Source of the DNA: Malaya genurostris | Lineage: Eukaryota; Arthropoda; Insecta; Diptera; Culicidae | Length of the DNA stretch: 64,000 nucleotides | Direction of reading: 5' to 3' | Assembly (NCBI RefSeq): GCF_030247185.1 | Contig: NC_080572.1 | Coordinates: 32,658,971-32,722,970, forward strand | Part shown: in pieces, positions 1 through 12,264 of the stretch | How the letters are laid out: every line of letters starts with the position of its first letter | Position numbering within the stretch: position 1 is the first letter of the stretch | Notes under the pieces: generated by a model | Told to the model about the DNA's origin: nothing | The model's database searches: none | What the model saw: the letters and a program-made list of their open reading frames with translations, nothing else | Translations under genes and position numbers: made by a program

Positions 1-109
1 TTGGTGTAGTAGTATAATTATGCCTTTCTATTAGGTTCATAAACATTACTGTGGAATTTGAAATAAACAGGCTATTCATTGAATAGAAACAGAAAAGTTT
101 GTTCGGAGC

Positions 110-530
110 TCTGGAGACCCCTAATGTTATATACCATTCGAAGCTCGAAAAATGTCCGGATATTCTGGAGCCAGAAGACGGATCCAGGTGAAATTCAGAA
201 ATTTTCCAAAAAACCTTTAACCTAAACTCGTGAAGATCGACATCTCTGAGAAAAATGAGTAAGTATTTCGAAATTGAAATTTTTATCCAAAGTCCACCTG
301 TATCTCCAGAACTGGATGACGGATCAAATAAAATTAAGGAATTTTCTATGGTATCTTAGAATCTTTCATTTCAATCTATGAGATTTGGTTCTGCCATCTC
401 CGGGAAAAGCGAGCTGACAAAAATATAACACACACATACACGCAAACATTTTCCTTAATCTGACACTCGGCCCTCCGGATCGGCTTTTACAATAATAGCA
501 TAACCTATCTTTATGCGAAAGGCAAAGTTT
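110..530. repeat. Diverged copy of the dispersed CA-microsatellite inverted-repeat family
   Basis: It shows the order of motifs seen in the left half of the 50.0-52.1 kb element: a degenerate 'ccggaa..agtcggatcc' segment, 'cctttcatttcaatctatga', a short CA-rich tract near 425-445, a 'ggccctccgg' segment, and the terminal motif 'gcataacctatcttt..gcgaaaggc' near 496-525. Non-coding, well diverged, no target duplication seen. Confidence 0.6.
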
Positions 531-3500
531 TTTCATTGGATGTGCTGATTTACACAAACTCAAATAAATCCATTTATAGAAACTTTGTAATGATTTTTGG
601 ATGCTTCTTGCAGAGATAATTTCAAAATTTTACTTATTCGCTAAAAATATTACAAAAACCCCAACATTGTTCGACTGCAGTAAACGAGTGACCAACCCAC
701 GTTGTCAAAGCCAATCAATAAACAAACAACTAAATATTTTGTAAAAGTCTGCCATTGTTTAATACATGAATGATTTGTAGCACTAACTTTTTGTGTACAC
801 ATAAAAATAAAACCAGCCTCGTTTATAGCGAGCACAAATTTCAATTTCTGTTTTCCTCTGCGACTGTTGACCGCTCTCAGTATTGATCAAAAATTGATTT
901 TATTCGATGTGTACAAACTGGTGGTGTTCATGAAATGACCCTTCTCTTCTACCGGTACACGCCCGGAATGCCCTTGGAAATGATCCGCGTTTCCGGCTAC
1001 ATTTTGTTTGCTTAAAATTCGCCTGGTCGAACCAACAACAGGCCAACCTGATGTAATAAATCTAGCCCGGGATTTTCAGGGGATCGTATCGCATCACAGT
1101 GCGAATCCTGGGTGGTAACCATTCGAGAAGTGTAATAAAAGATGGCGACGGAAATGGTATCCATAGGAGATTTATTCTTCTTTCTTGTTGGTGTTCCGGT
1201 TTAATTTTAGCGTAACCAGAACTCAGTGATAGTAGGGTATAGCGTTGCGGAGTGTGGGTAGTTTTATGGATCTTGCAGATTCCTGTTTTTTAGTTTGTCG
1301 TTATTGAACCATTAAAACGACGAAATTGGAAGTCTGTATTATTTCCACTGAGCTGTAAAGAACCAGAATAAAGTAATTCAAGGCGTCACTATTTGTATGA
1401 AAAAGGAAACATGGAATGAATCACGAATAGAGCTACTTATTGACCATCATATTGACATCAAATTTATCAAGTTTGACAATTAAATACGGATACTACAAAC
1501 TCAAAAAAATTTTTTTTTTGTCTGCGGCAGAAGAAAGCCTCGTGATTTTCTTTGTAAGAAACAATAAAAGCAATATCTAGATACCGTTACTGTTTCTGAC
1601 TCATGATGATAGCTCCATCTGGACGTACGTTCAACTAGGCAGCGGAACATAAACCGATGCCTCTTTGCCGAATGGTTGATCCTAACAAATGAACATGAAC
1701 GCGAACCCTAACAACAGGGCGAAAAAACATACTGCTGTTTTCAGGTTTGCTCCATCCACCCGAGCTTTCTTCGTGCTGAATGGGAATATCCAACGAAGCA
1801 AAACGACATAATGTTGCATATTTCCTTTCCGGATCTGAAGACGATGAATTGCTTTGCGAATTGCCCGAAAAAAGCTCCATCGACATAAATTTCAGTCGAG
1901 ACGGTCTTAGCGGGATAGCAACAGACACTACTTTACCGATAGGCGTCGGTATCCCACACACTATCTAGCTTCTCAAGAGCCTGACACAGTAAGCGAAACC
2001 GTGGAGTAAATGATTTATAGCACTGTGGAAAAGGTAATAAAGTATCAAGTAAAATTTTGACAATGGATACCGTTGTAGGCTCATTCGCTGGCTGAATTAC
2101 AAGTAGATTGCGGGAGTAGACTCTTTCAGTGACAGACATCCTTTGGTGGATCAGTTTTATTAGCGTTTTTATTGTTTATAGTACGTGGTGATGCCCTCAC
2201 TTTGCCGAATGGTACGAATGGTAGAATAGATGATCAATAAAGCATCCTGACGGGGGATTGATTTGTGATCCCTGATAGCATAGACAGCTGGGAAAATAAG
2301 AAACATACATCATCAATAGATACTTGCAGTGGTTCGGGTGCAGTAAAATTGGATGTTGATTGTGGAAGATGGTGCCAAATTTTGGAATACTTTTCATACG
2401 AAAACGGTTTGATTTAGGTTCTTGTGATAATGGAAACGCTTGGTAGGTTTCGAAAATTGCTTTCTCGAAGGCCGTTTCGTCAGGCATGAAATCACTTTCC
2501 TATCAAAACAGTTTATTGCCTTGTGCTCTCATCGAGTGGAAAAACCAACCACCGGTGGCCAATCGAATCGATATTATCGTCGGTTTTCGTGCTCTGCTTC
2601 GTGTTTGGTGATATTTGAATTTTAAAACTTCACAACACGGCAATGACATTCATCCGCAATATTCGACTTGCAAATATGTGTGCTTTCCTTTCGACGCACT
2701 GAAGAATACTCTGCGCACATATGCGAATCCCTGGCAAAAGATAGAAGGAAAATCTTTTCCAAATCCTCTCGAAACGTCATGGTGTGTACTTTGGCATAAT
2801 GTGTATGATAATGAAGCTCACTTCACGCTTCTCTTGTTGGATTTAACGAAGCATAAATAAGACAGACCACGCCGTCGAAGAAATGGCATTTCTCTGCTTC
2901 GACCCAGTATATTCAAAACCCATCCCTGAAGTGACGAAAAACATATTTTTTGCTGCCATTTCCACTACCACCGAAACACACATACACGCATAACAAGAAC
3001 GAAAGCTTAAATCTAGACTCTTCTCTGATAAGCACTCTAGTGCCTTTCACATTGTCGCAGCGTGTTTGAAAAAAAAAGGTTACCGGAAGGCAACCGACTG
3101 GATTCGCTCAATAAACCCCTTTCCCCACACGCACCATTTCAAATGACTTTATGACACCTTGCTCCCATATCCTGCTCGTCATCGTCAAATAGAGGTGTCA
3201 AAAATGGTGTATGAAATGTACATAACTTTGATAGCTTGTCGTGTGTGCTTTGCCACACCAAGCCACGAATCTGTAGGAAAATAAGAAAAATCCCACCAAA
3301 GCCGAACCACCATGACTAAGCACCGAGTTCGGTACGACAACGGATTCAACTGAAAAACACCATACACGGTTGGCTGGCAGGACAAAGGCGTTCATGACTC
3401 ACACACACAGAAAGTCGAGATACGAAGCCACCTTCCACAAATCAATCATAATACAATAAATACGCATCAGGTAAAAATTTGTCGAAATCAAATTTACGCT

Positions 3501-5062
3501 CGCCTGAACGGGATGATGATCATCGACATATCGTATTCCTGGTACGCACATGGCTTAATGGTAGCTACCAGGCGGGGTTACATTGCCTGGGTGTGACATT
3601 ACTTTTTAATATCAAGGGAAGCGAATATGTGTGAAAAAGTAACGTTATAGTTCGATTCAACAAGCCTTCTCTAAATGTCCACAAATGAAACAATCTTTTT
3701 TAAGTCTTGAAAACATTTACGCAGTAGATATTCTTTTTTTGTTTTCAACATGGTAATTGATGTTTGTTAGCCTAATTCTTCATCCCATCAAACGAAACAA
3801 GCAGAAAAAACGACCTCTAAGCTATGCGAAATTGCCTTTGTTCTATCTGGTACGAATAGCGTTGTGAAAGTCGAAGGCAGTTTGACTCGTTTGTCGTGGT
3901 ATCGTTAGCTTATTACTCCGTAGAGATCTGCCACCGTTGCTTATTTAGTTTGCCAAAATATTAAATGATTGAGTTCAAACAAACCCCAAAGCCTAACTAA
4001 TGTTCTTTCAGGTTGTTTGCTATTCTTTTAAGCGTACGTCAAATGTAAATGTTATTTGAATAAGACATAATCTAATTTTTGAACAAACAAATTCATTATT
4101 CCGAGTTGCAAAAAACATACTCTTATTTTCATCAATATTCATAATATTACTATTGTTTTCCACTCGAAAAACAAGAAACTCTCCCTTTCATTTTCCCTCG
4201 ATGGTTCCGGTTTCGGGAAGCCATCCTAACATCATGATGATAAGCACTAGCCATCGCGGAATTTCAGCTCAAGACCGGCCAATTTACCGTAACTAGGAAT
4301 CTCGAAAGCCGTTTATGAAAGTGTATTTTCCGGATTGTCTCACTTGATATATGCATCTCTTTCATAATAGAAGAGAAAAGTGAAAGTAATTATACTGAAT
4401 TCATTCATCATTTGCTTCAACGTATTCTTTTTCGTGGGGTCCTTTGAAATTAAGATCCATAGCATTTATTACTATGCAAACAAATGGTACTGAAAATTCT
4501 CTCATTCGGTATAAAAAGTGGTTTGTGATAATAATGAGTTTATGAAAAGAACTAAATTTCGTGAAAAATTCAATAGAAGGCTGGTACCGTTAGTATTTAA
4601 AATTGCAAAAAAAAACATTCTCAATCCACCCAACAGTGAGATGATACATTTTTATCAATCTGAAAGTGTTTTTGCATGAATATTCCTCGATGTAGTTAAT
4701 TTTCAAATTACTTTATTATTTCGAAAGGCATTCATTTAATTATCAGTTACAAAAATTTCTTGTGTCTCTCACAATTTTGGAAAATTTTCAGTATCTTAAA
4801 ATTTATTCCCTAAAAATTGTGGTTAGGAAGAACGACAAAAATATTTAGACAAATTTTTGAATAAATTTAACACTAACCCTCCGCCTGAAAGATGTGTTCA
4901 TCCAGACCGTTTTCGTTTTTACCCTCAATTAAACATATTATTAATTTATCAATCGATTTACGGTTGCATGCAGTTCTTACTTTTTTATACGCTATCGATC
5001 TTTGCAAAAAATATACATTTCTGGTTTGTAAGAAATAAGTCTGAAAACACCTCTAATTAACG

Positions 5063-5089
5063 TTTTTTTATTTATTTATTTATTTATTC
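5063..5089. repeat. TTTA microsatellite
   Basis: About five tandem TTTA units preceded by a T run. It may be the tail of an old retroposon, but no body is recognisable beside it. Confidence 0.75.
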
Positions 5090-7504
5090 ATTTCAAAAAG
5101 GGGAATCAGTTCAAAAGAATTCTTTTTCATAATACCATAACAGTGAGCTCCAACTTAAAGATTTTGACCACTATTTCTGGAACCGGCAATTGGAGTATAA
5201 TGAAATTCTGTTTATTTTGAGAAATAATAAAATATTTCTCACCATCGTTTCAAGTAATGGTTTGAATTTGCAGTCACTCATTACCCTGTAATTTCGGAAT
5301 TGCAAGTCGGATCCAGAAGAAGTCGTTTATTATTCAAAAACAAAATCTTCCTTTCATGATAAGCCAAAATCTTTTGTACTAACCACCCTCCAGCGTGATA
5401 AGATAATCAACGTCTTGAAATATGAAAACAACATTTTTTTTTTCTGTGCCAGCCAGTCAATGCCTTTTCGTACATGATGAGAGGATGCTGATTCCGACCA
5501 AAACAACGCTTGGCCTCCGTGAATCTTCAGAAATACAAAATTCTTTTTAATTATATTATATGTGTGCTATTGAAACGTACTACCACATCCATAGATCGCC
5601 TGCCGGTTAGAAAATGTATTTAATTTATTCAAATTTTCGACCAGGTTTAGGGTCCATGAAATATTTATTCAGCTCCTTTGATTGGGTTTTATTCCAAACA
5701 AATTCAATTTACCATTCTGGTGTGGGTTCCATAAACCGAAAGTTTGAGTTGTTTATAAACAAATTTAATGCCCGCATCAGCAGTGAGTCTTGCGTTTCAT
5801 ATTGCTATGATCCATCCAATTACTTGTCCAATACTGATTGATAGTTGTAACCACTCGGGATGCAATTGAATGATACCATTCTATATTTTCCGATGTACGG
5901 CAATCGGATATTTAAAGTAGCCTATTTGAATGCTTGAGAAACATAGTTTTATCTCCGGTTAACCATTATTGTAAAGCACTTATTTTTGTATTGGTAACCT
6001 CTATAACAAAATAACTTTTGTTTCAAAACAAAACACATATTTGTCAATTATTTTCGCCGGTTTAAACCGATTAGATGAGTTGAATTTTTGAAATTTGATT
6101 TTTGTAATCATTTTTAGCCTTATGTCAATAAAATAAAATTTATTCAACCGAATTCGTTGGTTTTCTTTCACTACAGTTTCATTTCTCCTGTGTCCGTTAA
6201 ATACCCCGAATCACCCACCATCAATAAAACAAACGTATTGTCATTTTCTGCCAACGAACCCAACTCAAAAATATTGTAAATCCCATTAATCATTTGTTTC
6301 CCGGCACCTCGGCTTTGCGCGCGCAGGAAATTGTCAATTTTAGCTTCGACATCGATACATATCGATGAGGTGCCAAAGCTGAGCGCCGCCGATGTAGGAG
6401 ACGGTGGCACTGGTACGGAGGCGGTTGTGTGAACATCAATTTCCCAGTTCAATTGCCAATCAACGATGTTTTTTTGTTTTCGGTTGCAACAAGCTGGCTT
6501 TCTTTTTGTGCCGCTGTATGGCTGCTGCTGTGTTGTCAGTTTGAAAAGCCGCAAACCAACCGTCATCCGTTCGTGTTCCACCGGCAACGTCTGCAGTAAG
6601 CACCCTCCGTCGTGAGGACTGTCTCTTGTGGGTAGACTCCATTTTTTTTGCTCCATCTCTCTGTGGTCCGTGCCAGTAAATGGCTCTCGGATCATCCATC
6701 ATTGGATCGGGTAATAAAATAAAGCTACACCGAGGGATCTTTGTCATGGATCTTCCAGCTACTTGGGTAAAGGGAGAATACACCGGGGCACAAGGTGAGA
6801 TAAGACACAAGGTCTGTTGTGAAATGCGACAAGCTTGTCCAGAAATGAGAACCGGCAAATTTACGATTGTTGCTTTGAATTACACCACATTGCGCTCTGA
6901 TGGCGTCCCTGACGTGGCAAGTTGAGTTTTGTTTTGAACACACTATTGAAACTCAAAGGTACACCTAAAAAATAAACTTCGAAAGCTACTGTTTGGAATA
7001 GGACTCGCTAGGGCAGAAAGTTACCAGTTCCTCCGCCCGCCACAATACCGAAAAAAGTGTGGCACCAGTGCGATAACGGGCTTAGCTTCGTGCCTGTTCA
7101 CGATAGCAGTTTCCTTTGGATACGCTTTCGCTTCTGGAAACAGTTACGTAGGCCAAAACGAGGATGGTGGCCAAAAATATCCTCAAATATTCAACAAATC
7201 CAGCAAAATTTTGCTTTACGAAAACAAGATGCACCGAATAATAGTAGCGAGGTTTTGCTGTTGTTTGTACGTGTTTACACATAAATACACAGCTTTCCAG
7301 CAGTTGTGAAACCTGAGAACCGTTGTGTGCGGATATGAAACATGCGAAAAAGTGTAATAATTCTTTTTCATCAGGGTAACGGTGTGCTCGGCCCGGCTAC
7401 TGATACTGGGAAATGGTTTTGATATTTGCAAGAATTTTCTGTATGTTTTCTGCAAAAATGTTTATGGTTTTGCGCCATATGGTCAAAGGTCTCGCTTTAT
7501 AGTG

Positions 7505-7660
7505 CAAGATATTTGCCTTTCTCTATTGGAAAGGCTATACAATCATTTTGAATGTCAATTTTTAAACCGAGAACCGAATGAGTGGGTTTCATATAACATA
7601 CTGTTCAGTTCTTTAATCTCGAAAAGATACACGTTAATATACGAGACGATATTCTGACAA
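7505..7660. repeat. Fragment of the dispersed CA/TG inverted-repeat family
   Basis: It carries the right-half start motif 'tttgcctttctctattggaa' followed by 'ggctatacaatcattttgaa' and 'tttttaaaccgagaaccgaa'. This parallels 9468-9545, where the same blocks occur in the same order. Diverged and truncated. Confidence 0.6.
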
Positions 7661-8040
7661 GTCGAATGCTGGCGGTGAAATTCAGAAACTGCTTGACGGT
7701 ATCTTCATTTATTCTCTTAAATGTCGCAGTTTTACTCGACTTCAATCACCTTCATTTCTTACTAAACTGTTATTTACGGGCGATAACTGTATCTCTCGTT
7801 CTTACTGGTTAGATATTGTGATTTTTTTAACTACTAACGAGTTCAGACTTCTATAAAAAATGCTATTGAAATACGTTTCTGATTTTGGGTGCTGATCGGG
7901 CTCGGTTATTATGTGTTGATTGATTTAGGCAGCTGGTTGCCGAAATTCATTTTGTTTTGTATATATATTTTATTTTTAAAATATGCTCTAGACTCAAAGA
8001 AAAATTAAATGATGCACTCTGTTTAGATCGGATCAGGGTA

Positions 8041-8200
8041 ATTTCGCCGAAAGCCATTTCGCCGAAAGCCATTTCGCCGAAAGCCGTTTCGCCGAAAGCA
8101 ATTTCGCCGAAAGGGTTATTTCGCCGAATGACATTTCGCCGAATGGGTCACTTCACCGAATGCCATTTCGCCGAAAGGGTCATTTCGCCGAATACTGAAA
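8041..8200 (+). repeat. Left terminal array of 'cgccgaaag' units
   Basis: Around nine degenerate tandem units of 'atttcgccgaaagcc' type, some with the variant 'cgccgaatg'. It is the left arm of the foldback element and is complementary to the right array at 8482-8612. Confidence 0.9.
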
Positions 8201-8481
8201 TCGATAAAATCAATAAATTGATTTTAATAATAGATTGATTCATGAACCTCAGAAAGTAGTTCCCAAGAAAACTTGTTGACTATTAGCTACTGAGCATCAA
8301 AGCAATTGCATAGGTGTATCTACCAGGCAAATGTAGGTGGTATTTTCCGTTTATTAAGTAAAAATGAAAACATATTTTTTGGTTTTGATTCTTGTGCTGC
8401 CCGACCTAACTAAAGCAAAGAAACCTAGCTTTGAGTAGACCGGGCAAACGAGGCGGTACAGGAGACATAACATGCAGGAGA

Positions 8482-8612
8482 TGTGACCCTTTCGGCGAAA
8501 TGACCCTTTCGGAAAAATGAACCTTTCGGCGAAATGACCCTTTCGGCGAAATGACCTATACGGCGAAATGGCATTCGGCGAATCGATTTTCGGCGAAATG
8601 GCTTTCGGCGAT
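8482..8612 (-). repeat. Right terminal array of 'cgccgaaag' units
   Basis: Inverted counterpart of the left array, reading 'cctttcggcgaaatga' repeatedly on the + strand, with several point changes. It would pair with 8041-8200 to form a long imperfect hairpin. Confidence 0.9.
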
Positions 8613-9467
8613 ATGACCCGCTCCCGTTTAGATCGATTTGCCCCTCAAGTGAGCAATTTTTGAAATTAACATTCTGGTGGAAAAATCAGTATCGTAAATC
8701 ATTCATTTTTCAGGGATATAAAGAAATCGATTCGACTAAAAAGTGATTTTAAATAGGGGTAGAAGCATTTCTTGCATACATTTTCTTCATATTATTGTAA
8801 CTCTGAAACTTCTACTTGTACAACAGTGGCGTTCAAGAAGAAGTTGTAGGAAATCAATTTAAAACTCTCAAAACTATACTGGAAAAAAATGGTTTGTTTT
8901 TTCAAGAATTATACACCAACCGAAATAATAAAATAAAAAAAATAACGCGAAATGCAATTAAACAGTTTTAGCAGTATTTTTAAGTCAAACATGTGGAAAA
9001 AACTACAGTTTGCTGTTAATTTGATTAGTATTCTTCTAAAAACTTTGAAATTAGAGCGATGAGAATTAGCTTATAAAACACTAGAAAATGCCTCTTACGA
9101 TTCGTCTTCGACTCATCAGTTACAGTTACAACACCTGGTCTGGTAACAGTTACGATACCTGGTCTGGAGTTTCTCGTCGGCAAATCCCACCTGGATGTTC
9201 TGGAGAAGTTTCTGCAAGAAACATATCGAATAATCTGCCCAGAAATACCTGGTATGGTAGGCAATCTGTGAGTGAGGTAAATTCAGGAATCCGTACATAA
9301 CGACCGACATCCAACGGCCAAATAATATAAAGAAGAGTGCCTCCAGAAGCACCTGTTGTTTCCCCTGTCTTCTGATGATGATACTCTGCTTTGGCTGGAT
9401 ATGGCACCGTGCCGTTACGTGAAGCCGGTGATGTTGTTTTTGTTCCGAAGGAGAAATTTATTCACTA

Positions 9468-10422
<955 letters not shown>

Positions 10423-10980
10423 GCCTGAATCTTACCATTGCAGAAATCCAGCGGACATGTTTTGGCTATATTCGTCTCGGATGTCACAAGCAACGAAATT
10501 TCTGCAATTGTAAGATCCAGTCTCGGTATTTGAAACGACCCAGTGGTTGTCTAATTGGTTGCGAAAAGTGCTGATGTTAGCAACATGACATTCGTATCCT
10601 TTAAAGTTGGCCTGAACCCAGCTTTGCGCACCGTTGCTTGTGATCCTTCGACCTAGCCACAAGTAATTTAGGTTCGCCAATTTGAAGATAAATCCTCTCA
10701 AAAGTTTTGGAATCCAACTGCTTGCGATCCGTCTCCAACACCTGCATCATCGCAAGGAAGAGCCTATCAGTAATGTCTGAAGGCAGCACACTGGGACGCA
10801 ACGTTGTTAACATTGTGGAAGTCTCCAACCCGCCCGCCCCAGTCCTGTCGTCGCAGCCTGCGTTCATCAGCCGTCCCGGTCCTGCGGGCGGTTGTGGTGT
10901 AGGGGGCTTCCAAACTTTGCTCCTTGACAAGTATTCATTAACTTCTAGTCGTCCAAGCACTGATTCGTATTCTAGTTCCA

Positions 10981-11343
10981 CACTCAAGCAAATTGAGTAG
11001 TAAAAATCATAAGGCAAATCTTATGATGCATCAAAAATCACCAAAATCATAATTTCATAAGATTAATATGAACAATATACCTCTGCAACATACATCTCAT
11101 CTATCACTATAATAGTTTTCATACGAACAACATATGAACTCCACAATATATGAGAGAAGTTATGTTTGTTATAGAAATTTCGCACAATATTCCTAAAAAG
11201 TTCGTATGAATTTCATAAGGCGTTTTATTGGAATTCCAATTTTCGTGATTTCATAAGGCGGCCTTATGATTCGCTTACGATATTCTTGTGGCTAAAAACC
11301 ATACGAAATCATTATGAAATTCCATATATTTTTTGCCTGAGTG
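10981..11343. mobile_element. MITE with short terminal inverted repeats
   Basis: A 363-bp AT-rich stretch bounded by cactcaagcaaa on the left and, on the opposite strand, cactcaggcaaaaaa on the right. The interior repeats 'cataaggc', 'cttatga' and 'tttcataag' motifs in both orientations, giving a self-complementary character. It has no coding capacity. A target duplication is not obvious, so the exact ends are tentative. Confidence 0.65.
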
Positions 11344-11569
11344 CAGTTTAATGCTTTCAATGTATCGGTTACCGGGACGCATCTCAGTTGGTATCATGGA
11401 AGCCTCTTAGCACCCCACCACAGTCGTGATAGTGCAGCCAGGGCTCACCAGCCGTCCCGGTCTTGTATACGAGAGTGGCGAAGAGGTCTTCCAACCCACC
11501 ACAGCCGCCAAGTATACAAACAACCTGGACAATTCATGCACTGACTGCTTACCCGCTTCTAGCCCGAAT

Positions 11570-12264
11570 GTTTTCACATTGCCTTTGCAAGCATTTGGTT
11601 TGAACTATGATGTGTTCCGTTGCGGTCGTGATCGGTGGAGGCGTGCTTGTGGCTATTCATCGTCGTCTAAAAGCGCAACTTATAATACACATTTCCGGGA
11701 GCTCTTTCTGGTATTCTACAAAGCAGTCAATTCGGACCTCTAATTTTCCTTCTGTATTTCAACGACGTGAACTTTTTACTGGGACTTTTCGGAGTGGTGC
11801 GAGATCTACGAAGATCTACGATAGAGAGAGTTACATGTGCCTACGATCTTCGCGTTGCCTGGGAATATTGTTCGGTGGTATGGAACCCGCTCTACCATAA
11901 TGGAAATCTCAGAATCGAATTAATACAGCACAGATTCTTACGTTTCGCTCTTCGCCAGTTACCATGAAATTATCCTCAGCAGCTGCCGAGTTATGAAAGC
12001 CGCGAACTGCTTATCGGATTCCATACACTGAAAGTGCGATGTAGTCTGTCCCGTGCATTGCTACCGCCGACGTTTTGTTTAGCACTTCTTAGTCAAATAA
12101 ACATAAATGTACGCGCTCGAGCTCTTCGCAATAACAACCTCTGCGCCACACTAATTATGGAATCAACGGCGCCATTATTGGATTGCAACGTTCTTTCAAT
12201 GCTGTTTCAACTGGATTCGATGCCCATGTCCAACGCAGCTAAATTAAAACTAGTTTTTTTTTAA
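11570..12264 (+). pseudogene. Non-LTR retrotransposon relic: endonuclease piece joined to reverse-transcriptase tail
   Basis: A piece of an apurinic-type endonuclease domain is readable at about 11570-11700 (DVFRCGRDR, then after a frame change GGGVLVAIHRRLKAQLI). From 11767 a second frame gives a typical C-terminal reverse-transcriptase extension with EYCSVVWNPLYHNG and RIELIQHRFLRFALRQLP, an in-frame stop at 11965-11967, then SLSRALL and ININVRARALRNN to a stop at 12262-12264. The catalytic core of the reverse transcriptase is absent, so this is an internally deleted, dead copy. The wording resembles CR1/Jockey-type elements of mosquitoes; clade assignment is inferred. It lies in sense orientation in the presumed intron. 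Confidence 0.75.

Larger units (their letters stand above)
8031..8625. mobile_element. Foldback element with tandem-repeat termini and 10-bp target duplication
   Basis: A 595-bp element whose ends are arrays of a 15-17-bp unit built on 'atttcgccgaaag'. Units run in one orientation at about 8041-8200 and in the opposite orientation at about 8482-8612, separated by about 280 bp of ordinary AT-rich DNA. The extreme ends are similar in inverted orientation (gatcagggtaatttcgcc against gggagcgggtcatatcgcc). The ends are flanked by a perfect direct repeat, gtttagatcg, at 8021-8030 and 8626-8635, as expected of a target site duplication. There is no transposase, so it is non-autonomous. A 9-10-bp duplication is typical of Foldback or Mutator-like elements, but the superfamily is inferred only. 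Confidence 0.88.

Noticed and set aside
6171..6695. A 174-codon minus-strand frame in relatively GC-rich DNA, with overlapping frames on both strands
   Set aside because: No recognisable domain, no codon-usage contrast that I can judge, and long frames on both strands suggest composition rather than coding.
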